A stretch of 11,311 bases of DNA from Pedobacter sp. UBA4863 (lineage in GTDB: Bacteria; Bacteroidota; Bacteroidia; Sphingobacteriales; Sphingobacteriaceae), in NCBI RefSeq assembly GCF_002399615.1, contig NZ_DHDZ01000018.1, forward strand, positions 66,816 to 78,126, in the 5' to 3' direction. Of the stretch, positions 5,889 through 11,311 are shown in pieces (the first letter of the stretch is position 1; every line of letters starts with the position of its first letter). The notes beneath the pieces were generated by a model. That model saw only the letters and a program-made list of their open reading frames with translations, ran no database searches and was not told where the DNA came from. The translations under genes were made by a program, and so were the position numbers.

Positions 5889-8057
5889 ATGAACAAGAAA
5901 ATAGTATCACTTGCTTTGCTCTTTACGGGCGGTTTAGGCCTCTTAGGCTATAAATTTAGAGATGAGGGCATGTTTCCTTTGAGCGAAATCCACAAAGTAG
6001 ATTTAAAAAAGGCCGGCTTAAAAATAGAACCAAATGAGGTATATAACCCAAATGGAATTAGTTTGGTAGATGCCTTGGTTAATGTAGGCGGTTGTACCGG
6101 TTCTTTCGTTTCTGACGAAGGATTAATTATTACCAACCACCATTGTGCCTTTAGTGCAGTGCAGTTGGCCAGCACCCCAGAAAACGACTATCTAAACAAA
6201 GGTTTTGTAGCCAGGACACGTGAACAGGAAATTGAAGCAAAAGGCTTAACTTGCCGTATTACAGAAAGCTATGAAGATGTTTCGGATAGTATATTGGGTG
6301 CAGTAAATAATGTAGAAAATCCGGCGGCCCGCTTACAAATGATCAACAACATGATGAAAAGCATTGCTGCCGAAGCAGAACAGAAAGACCCCTCTATAAA
6401 GGCAGAGGTTTCGGAAATGTTTATCGGTAAAACCTATGTGCTTTTTAGGTACAAAACCATCCAGGATGTAAGATTGGTGTATGTGCCAAACCGACAAATT
6501 GGCGAGTTTGGTGGCGAAACCGATAATTGGGTATGGCCACGTCACACAGGCGATTATGCTTTTATGAGGGCCTATGTTGGCAAAGACGGTAAACCTGCAA
6601 AATACAGTAAGGACAACGTGCCTTTTAAACCTAAGAAATCGTTAAAAGTAAATGCCAATGGCACCAACGAAGAAGATTTTGTGTTTATCTTGGGTTATCC
6701 AGGTAGAACTTTCCGCCATCGCCCTGCGCAGTTTATTGATTATCAAGCTAAGTATGTTTTGCCTTATACTTCAGAGTTATTCGATTTCCAAAACGCAACT
6801 ATGGAAAATGTTGGCAAGAAAGACAAAGCTACAGAGATTAAGCTTGCTACACGTATTAAACGCAATGCCAACGTAATGAAAAATTATAGAGGCAAACTAA
6901 CAGGCATTAAAGGAATTGATTTGGTAGCGCAAAAACAACAAGAAGATGCTGCCTTAGCCGAGTTTATTAACGGCAATGCCGCAATTAAAGCGCAGTATGG
7001 TAATTTAATGGAAAATATAGACCAACTGTACCAGTTAATTAATGGCGATGCCAATAGGGATTTATGGTTTAGCCAAATCTATAATTCTACCAGTTTGATT
7101 AACGTTGCTAGAAATATCAATAGCTTTAAAAACCAACTTAACCAGCAACCTTCGGCACAAAAACAAGCTTATTTTAACAATAATATTAGCAGGTTAAAAC
7201 AAACATTAGGCAATATTTATAATGCTTACCATATTGACGTGGATAGGCGTATATTTAAGCGAATGCTGCTAGATGCGGTTGCTTTGACCCCTAACCAGCG
7301 TGTAGCGGCAGTAGATAAAATTGTAAATCGCGGGAGCAATAACGAAGCGATGATAGACGACTACATTAACGATGCTTTTGGCTTAAGTAAATTAAAAGAT
7401 CAGGATTATGTATTTGCTAATTTATTGAAATCTCCAAAATCGTTGAATGACTATAATGATGGTTTGTTGGTGCTTGAAAACGATATTGCTAGACAGATTG
7501 CAGAAATAAAGCCCGAGAAAGATCGTAGAGACGGTGTATTGAACAAATTAATGGGCGATTATGTAAATGTAAAAGAGAAGTTCTTAAACAAAGGCTTTGT
7601 GCCAGATGCCAATAGCACATTAAGGTTAACTTATGGCTATGTTAGGGGCTACTCTCCTGCCGATGCCACTTATATGTCGCCATATACTACCATTAAAGGT
7701 ATTTTGGAAAAAGGAGCTACCGGAAACCCAGACTTCTATTATCCAACTATTATTAAAGAACTATGGAGCAAAAAAGACTTTGGTGCTTTTGCTAAAAAGG
7801 ATTTAAATGATGTTCCAGTGGCTTTTCTTTATAACATGGATACTACTGGTGGTAACTCTGGTTCGCCAATTATGAACGCCAATGGCGAATTAATTGGGGT
7901 AAATTTCGATAGGGCTTATGGTGCTACCATTAACGATTATGCTTGGAACGAAAGCTATAGTCGTTCTATTGGGGTAGATATTAGGTATGTGCTTTGGGCA
8001 GCATCAAAAATAGATAAAGCAGATTTCTTGCTTAAAGAGATGGGGATAAATTTGTAA
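5889..8057 (+). CDS. dpp11: S46-family dipeptidyl-peptidase, DPP11 (Asp/Glu-specific) type
   Basis: The family removes dipeptides from peptide N-termini in the periplasm, feeding amino-acid and peptide uptake in asaccharolytic or proteolytic Bacteroidota. The 722 residues have a signal peptide (about 1-20) and the mature-start block DEGMFPLSEI. The trypsin-like triad is H85 in TNHHCAF, D222 in PRHTGDYAF and S657 in GGNSGSP. R675 in NFDRAYG lies 18 residues after the catalytic serine, matching R673 relative to S655 of Porphyromonas gingivalis DPP11; DPP7 has Gly there. This predicts preference for Asp or Glu at P1. The helical domain between the two half-barrels spans about residues 300-570. 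The end VDIRYVLW followed by a short tail is typical. The ATG at 5889 is preferred over an in-frame TTG eight codons upstream, which lies in the promoter box. The specificity assignment is inferred from one residue. Confidence 0.93.
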   Translation: MNKKIVSLALLFTGGLGLLGYKFRDEGMFPLSEIHKVDLKKAGLKIEPNEVYNPNGISLVDALVNVGGCTGSFVSDEGLIITNHHCAFSAVQLASTPENDYLNKGFVARTREQEIEAKGLTCRITESYEDVSDSILGAVNNVENPAARLQMINNMMKSIAAEAEQKDPSIKAEVSEMFIGKTYVLFRYKTIQDVRLVYVPNRQIGEFGGETDNWVWPRHTGDYAFMRAYVGKDGKPAKYSKDNVPFKPKKSLKVNANGTNEEDFVFILGYPGRTFRHRPAQFIDYQAKYVLPYTSELFDFQNATMENVGKKDKATEIKLATRIKRNANVMKNYRGKLTGIKGIDLVAQKQQEDAALAEFINGNAAIKAQYGNLMENIDQLYQLINGDANRDLWFSQIYNSTSLINVARNINSFKNQLNQQPSAQKQAYFNNNISRLKQTLGNIYNAYHIDVDRRIFKRMLLDAVALTPNQRVAAVDKIVNRGSNNEAMIDDYINDAFGLSKLKDQDYVFANLLKSPKSLNDYNDGLLVLENDIARQIAEIKPEKDRRDGVLNKLMGDYVNVKEKFLNKGFVPDANSTLRLTYGYVRGYSPADATYMSPYTTIKGILEKGATGNPDFYYPTIIKELWSKKDFGAFAKKDLNDVPVAFLYNMDTTGGNSGSPIMNANGELIGVNFDRAYGATINDYAWNESYSRSIGVDIRYVLWAASKIDKADFLLKEMGINL

Positions 8058-8084
8058 TTTATAGCAAATATATTTTCTTCTAAC

Positions 8085-8132
8085 AAACATTGTCAACTTT
8101 CTACACTGTTGCAAAGAAAGTTGACAATGTTT
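8085..8132. terminator. Perfect 17-bp hairpin between convergent genes, likely bidirectional terminator
   Basis: AAACATTGTCAACTTTC (8085-8101) and GAAAGTTGACAATGTTT (8116-8132) are perfectly complementary over 17 bp, with a 14-base loop. It lies 27 bases after the peptidase stop and 37 bases before the stop of the convergent hydrolase gene, ideal for ending transcription from both sides. The AAA...TTT edges supply only short T-tracts. A dispersed repeat is the alternative. Confidence 0.7.
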
Positions 8133-8169
8133 AATGCTAGGTGGCTATACTTTTACTGGAATAATGGTG

Positions 8170-9069
8170 CTATTCTTCAAATAAGAACTTGGCTACTGGG
8201 CCAGCCATTTCGCCTTGCGCATGTCCTACGTGAGGTACGAGTGCAAACTTCCAATTAAAAGGTGTTTTATGCTGTTCAGCAAAGGCTTTACTGTTATTAA
8301 AGAAATTTTGTCCACGCTCTACCCTATCTCTGCCCTGCTGGTTCGCTTCAGGGGTTTTAATCAAATCTGGTCTACTAAGCACGGTATCTGCATCGCCAAC
8401 CACAACCATAAAGTTTTTAGCATAAAACTTGCTTAAATTGTTAACCGGTAAATCAGTGTTTTTTAAACCATAAGCATAAGCAACACTGTAGTTAGGCATA
8501 GTGTACGTTCCCGCCGAACCTGAAATAGCTCTAATCACACGGTTGTCTGGGTTAAACATCAAGAAACGATGAACAAATTGCGAGCCTGCCGAAAATCCAT
8601 AGAGAAGATAGCCATCGCTTTTATTCCCAGTGTTTTTCTTCATATAATCAAACAAAGGCTCTATCATTGAAAAGGTCCAATCTTCTTTATTTTGTAAACG
8701 ATTATTTTTATCAAAAATTCCACCTAGATGATAATCCCTAGAAGGAAACTGCTCAGCATCAAATTCTGGAACTACTAAAAGAAGTTTATATTTTTTTGCA
8801 TATTGTAACATCGAAGTAAAGTAACCCTTTGCTCCTCTCCCGTTGCCATGCATTACAAATAGCACCCTAGCATTAGGTTGGTTAGCGGGGTTATAATACC
8901 ATACTTTTATAGGTTTTGTAGCAAAAGGCTTATAATCATCATAAATAAAGCTTCCTTCTCCTGTGGGTAACTCTTTTACAATTGATTTCTTATCAATTAT
9001 CGCTTTTTTGGCAGATGTTTCCATGGAAACAACCATCATAATGATAAGAATAGTTAATATTTTTTTCAT
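8170..9069 (-). CDS. Secreted alpha/beta hydrolase, esterase-like
   Basis: The 299-residue alpha/beta-hydrolase has an N-terminal signal peptide (MKKILTILIIMMVVSMETSA, cleavage near residue 20), so it acts in the periplasm or outside the cell. The oxyanion-hole strand VLFVMHGNGRGA covers 69-80. The nucleophile elbow is G158-F-S160-A-G162, the likely acid is D226 in VVGDAD (D228 is an alternative), and the catalytic histidine is probably H283 in PHVGHA. The layout resembles LpqC/polyhydroxybutyrate-depolymerase-like esterases, or the feruloyl/acetylxylan esterases related to them. The substrate cannot be read from the sequence. Residues 104-130 (DAEQFPSRDYH onward) form an insertion that may shape the pocket. 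The gene is single, convergent with the peptidase gene, and about 130 bases downstream of the beta-helix gene with a terminator between them. Confidence 0.88.
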   Translation of the reverse strand: MKKILTILIIMMVVSMETSAKKAIIDKKSIVKELPTGEGSFIYDDYKPFATKPIKVWYYNPANQPNARVLFVMHGNGRGAKGYFTSMLQYAKKYKLLLVVPEFDAEQFPSRDYHLGGIFDKNNRLQNKEDWTFSMIEPLFDYMKKNTGNKSDGYLLYGFSAGSQFVHRFLMFNPDNRVIRAISGSAGTYTMPNYSVAYAYGLKNTDLPVNNLSKFYAKNFMVVVGDADTVLSRPDLIKTPEANQQGRDRVERGQNFFNNSKAFAEQHKTPFNWKFALVPHVGHAQGEMAGPVAKFLFEE

Positions 9070-9126
9070 ATTTCTTGTTTGATCTTGGTGTTTAGCTAAT
9101 TGTAAAAAAGACTTTCTAAAACAAAA

Positions 9127-9188
9127 AGCATCGCTATTTCGGGTGAAAGCATTTTAGTTTAATATGCCCCATTCGAAATAACGATGCT
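9127..9188 (-). terminator. Intrinsic terminator of the beta-helix surface protein gene
   Basis: AGCATCGCTATTTCG (9127-9141) and CGAAATAACGATGCT (9174-9188) pair over 14 of 15 bases with one mismatch and a 32-base loop. On the minus strand the stem begins 12 bases after the stop at 9201 and is followed by a T-rich tail (GCTTTTTGTTTTAG), the form of a rho-independent terminator. The + strand side is also followed by CTTTT, so it may work both ways. The rest of 9070-9200 is the upstream region of the hydrolase gene, in which I found no convincing promoter box. Confidence 0.7.
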
Positions 9189-9200
9189 CTTTTAACTTAT

Positions 9201-11311
9201 TTACTGTTTAATTAACTTAGCTTGTATTATTTTATCGCCTAACGATAATTGTATCACATAAACACCTGCTCCCAGAGAAGATGGCAAATTAATAGTGCCA
9301 AAATTACCATCGTAGTTCAGTTGCCCTTGTTGTACTACAAGCCCAGCAGTACTTACCAATTTATAGCCATAAGTTCCTGTTGGATAACCTATCAACGAAA
9401 TATTTACTTTTCCGTCTTTTACAGGGTTTGGATAAACTTTAACTGATTCGGTGTTTAACGTGTTTACTTTAACACTTTGTATTGCTCCGTAAATACTATA
9501 TGTACCATCGTTATCTACGGTTTTCAGGCGGTAATAGTTAACACCCAATTGCGGGTTGGCATCTGTTGCAGTATATGAAGACGAACCATTTGCTTGTACT
9601 GCTGCTACCTTGATAAAATCTGTACCGTTCTGAGAACGCTCAATTTCGTAACGGTTTACGTTATCTTCTGTGCCCACGCTCCATTTTAACTGTGTGCGTT
9701 TGTTTGCTAAATTAGCCGCAAAAGAAACTATTTTTACGGGTAATACGGTTGACCACTCGATAGCACCTAAATCTACGTTATCTGTTCCTCCGTTCACTAA
9801 ACGTGGGTTACCTAAAATATCTTTACTTGTACTGATATCTTCTACCACTGTAGTATATAGGCCGTTGTCTCCTTTGTCCTTAGCAAAACTGTTACTTGTT
9901 GGGTACAGGAAGTTAGGGTCTGCTGGGTTAGTGCTTGCAAAAAGTGGTTCTGGTGTAGTAGTATTTAACAAATAGGCATCAGCAACTGTTCTGTTATTTA
10001 TATTAGTAATATCAGCTTGGAACAAGTTGTTTTTATAAACTTGAATTGCTGTTGTTGTTGTTGCAGAGCGTCTAATGTCAAGTGTTGCGGAACCTGTCTG
10101 TGTGGCTTCATTATAGTTACCCATATTGCTATAAAAAATATTGTTATACAAGTTAGTTTTAACATCTGCGTATCCTCCAAAGGAATAGGCTGGGTTTTCG
10201 TTCACAGACTTATTAGCATAAAAAACACTATTAACTACGGTTGCCGTAGAGGTAGTGCCCGTTGATTGTCTAGTTTGAAAAATAGCTCCACCACCAGCTC
10301 CCCCTGTAGTAGCTGTTTTTGAGTAGTTATCGTAAAATATAGCATTTGATATTAAGGTAGCAGAAGGTATAGTAGCACCGGCATATAGATAAAGAGCACC
10401 TCCACTGGCATTAGCTGTGTTAGTGTAAAATCTAGTTTTTTGAATATTAATAGTTGAAGCAAGGTTATATAATGCACCACCGCTATTAGCATTATTTGCT
10501 TTAAACATACTATTAGCAATAGTTGTATTACCTGTATAGCAATAAACAGCTCCGCCAGAAGTAGTGGCGTTATTATTTTCGAAAGTTGAGGATTTAACAT
10601 CCAAAATACTTGTTGCGCCGGTTTGGTATATGGCTCCGCCATTTGCAGCTGAATTGTTTCCGTTAAATGTAGAAGAAGCAATATTTAGAGTGCCAGCAGT
10701 GTTAAGATAAAATGCCCCTCCAGTAGTAGCTTCTCCATCTGTAAAAGTACTGTTTGTAATTGTTGTTACACCACTAAATACATTCCAATGTCCTCCATCT
10801 GCTGTTGCGGTATTATTTTCGAACGTACATCCATTAGCATTTACAATAGCTCCACTTGTGCTATAAATAGCCCCACCTTTACCTTCTTTATCACTACCAG
10901 CCTTATTACCTTTAAATACGGTATTTGAAATATTGGCCACACCTGTACCTATTCTTAATGCCCCCGCATAGGTAGTAGTGGCACCACCATTGCTAACTGT
11001 ATTATTCTCGAAACGGCTATTGCTAATATTCAAAATAGCATTGCTTGATGCTCCTGCAAAATATAGTGCCCCCGCTCCAGTACCACCTCCGGCACTATTA
11101 TTTAAGAAAACACAATCTGTAATATTTAATTGAGATGCCCCGACATCTAATTGAGAGTATATAACTCCTCCTATACCTGTTGCCGAGTTATCTTCAAATC
11201 TCACATTGGTGAAGTAAAACTTGGCATCCTGATGCTTTGTTACGATAAAAACAGCTCCACCCGTATTAGTGGTTTGATTGTTTTTTACTACTAACCTGAA
11301 CTCGATTAATA
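9201..11311 (-). CDS. Pmp-like beta-helix repeat surface protein with T9SS C-terminal domain (5' part missing)
   Basis: At least 702 residues are visible and the frame is still open at the right edge, so the signal peptide and N-terminus are missing. A GTG at 11204 is in frame but internal: the frame upstream continues the repeat (NTGGAVFI, then FTNVRF). From the edge to about 10170 there are some 12-14 rungs of about 20-30 residues with the core FxxNxAxxGGAxY. This pattern resembles polymorphic outer membrane protein repeats and right-handed beta-helices. Then come a DILGNPRLVNGGTDNVDLGAIEW block (about 9760-9840), a beta-sandwich linker starting LPVKIVSF (about 9490-9755), and a T9SS type A sorting domain in the last 81 residues with VYPNPVKDG, ending KLIKQ. 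The family is exported through the outer membrane by T9SS and anchored or released. Likely adhesin or carbohydrate-binding surface protein; ligand unknown. A terminator follows. Confidence 0.9.
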   Translation of the reverse strand, partial: LIEFRLVVKNNQTTNTGGAVFIVTKHQDAKFYFTNVRFEDNSATGIGGVIYSQLDVGASQLNITDCVFLNNSAGGGTGAGALYFAGASSNAILNISNSRFENNTVSNGGATTTYAGALRIGTGVANISNTVFKGNKAGSDKEGKGGAIYSTSGAIVNANGCTFENNTATADGGHWNVFSGVTTITNSTFTDGEATTGGAFYLNTAGTLNIASSTFNGNNSAANGGAIYQTGATSILDVKSSTFENNNATTSGGAVYCYTGNTTIANSMFKANNANSGGALYNLASTINIQKTRFYTNTANASGGALYLYAGATIPSATLISNAIFYDNYSKTATTGGAGGGAIFQTRQSTGTTSTATVVNSVFYANKSVNENPAYSFGGYADVKTNLYNNIFYSNMGNYNEATQTGSATLDIRRSATTTTAIQVYKNNLFQADITNINNRTVADAYLLNTTTPEPLFASTNPADPNFLYPTSNSFAKDKGDNGLYTTVVEDISTSKDILGNPRLVNGGTDNVDLGAIEWSTVLPVKIVSFAANLANKRTQLKWSVGTEDNVNRYEIERSQNGTDFIKVAAVQANGSSSYTATDANPQLGVNYYRLKTVDNDGTYSIYGAIQSVKVNTLNTESVKVYPNPVKDGKVNISLIGYPTGTYGYKLVSTAGLVVQQGQLNYDGNFGTINLPSSLGAGVYVIQLSLGDKIIQAKLIKQ
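10165..11282 (-). repeat. Tandem FxxN...GGAxY coding repeats of the beta-helix
   Basis: The protein repeats leave a DNA trace. TATTATTTTCGAA occurs identically at 10571-10583 and 10811-10823, and with one mismatch at 11000-11012 (TATTATTCTCGAA), each encoding F-E-N-N on the minus strand. The intervals of 240 and about 189 bases are multiples of the codon and span whole rungs, consistent with growth by duplication of one or more rungs. The C-terminal rungs are more degenerate than the central ones. Confidence 0.75.

Noticed and set aside
9998..10265. Overlapping open frames with poly-Gln or poly-Cys runs
   Set aside because: These are out-of-frame readings of the beta-helix gene; the CAA/TTG run comes from Thr/Ala codons in the real frame.
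1..11311. A novel multi-gene system such as a defence island, prophage or biosynthetic cluster
   Set aside because: Genes alternate in strand, belong to unrelated housekeeping or envelope functions, and no integrase, transposase, nuclease cassette or tRNA attachment site is visible. Only queG and its downstream neighbour look coupled.

Overview
The window looks like chromosomal DNA from a low-GC member of the Bacteroidota, most likely Sphingobacteriaceae (Pedobacter-like). The evidence is a C-terminal type IX secretion (T9SS) sorting domain, an S46 dipeptidyl-peptidase, TAnnTTTG promoter boxes directly before several start codons, and no clear Shine-Dalgarno sequences. The genus is inference.

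Layout: positions 1-208 hold hairpins and the ruvB promoter. ruvB (209-1231, +) encodes the Holliday-junction branch-migration motor. A 395-base gene-free stretch follows, with a mobile-looking palindromic repeat. Next is a fused GNAT acetyltransferase/carbon-nitrogen hydrolase (1627-3132, +), convergent with a small single-pass membrane protein (3161-3382, -). Divergent from that is queG (3478-4413, +), the last enzyme of queuosine synthesis, which overlaps by ATGA a conserved secreted protein of unknown function (4410-5243, +). Convergent with it is msrC (5265-5741, -), a free methionine-R-sulfoxide reductase. Divergent from msrC is an S46 peptidase of the Asp/Glu-specific DPP11 type (5889-8057, +). 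A perfect 17-bp hairpin separates it from a convergent secreted alpha/beta hydrolase (8170-9069, -). The right end is a large Pmp-like beta-helix surface protein with a T9SS tail (9201-11311, -), cut by the window edge.

How the genes relate: only queG and the 277-residue gene look like a tight operon. The rest are single genes in alternating orientation. Two themes recur: information and housekeeping functions (ruvB, queG, msrC), and envelope or exported functions (the 277-residue protein, DPP11, hydrolase, beta-helix protein).

I see no phage, transposon, CRISPR, defence island or RNA gene, and no convincing new multi-gene system. The best leads are the unknown secreted protein coupled to queG, a 12-bp palindrome inside the msrC promoter, the near-leaderless promoter architecture, and the repeat-built surface protein.
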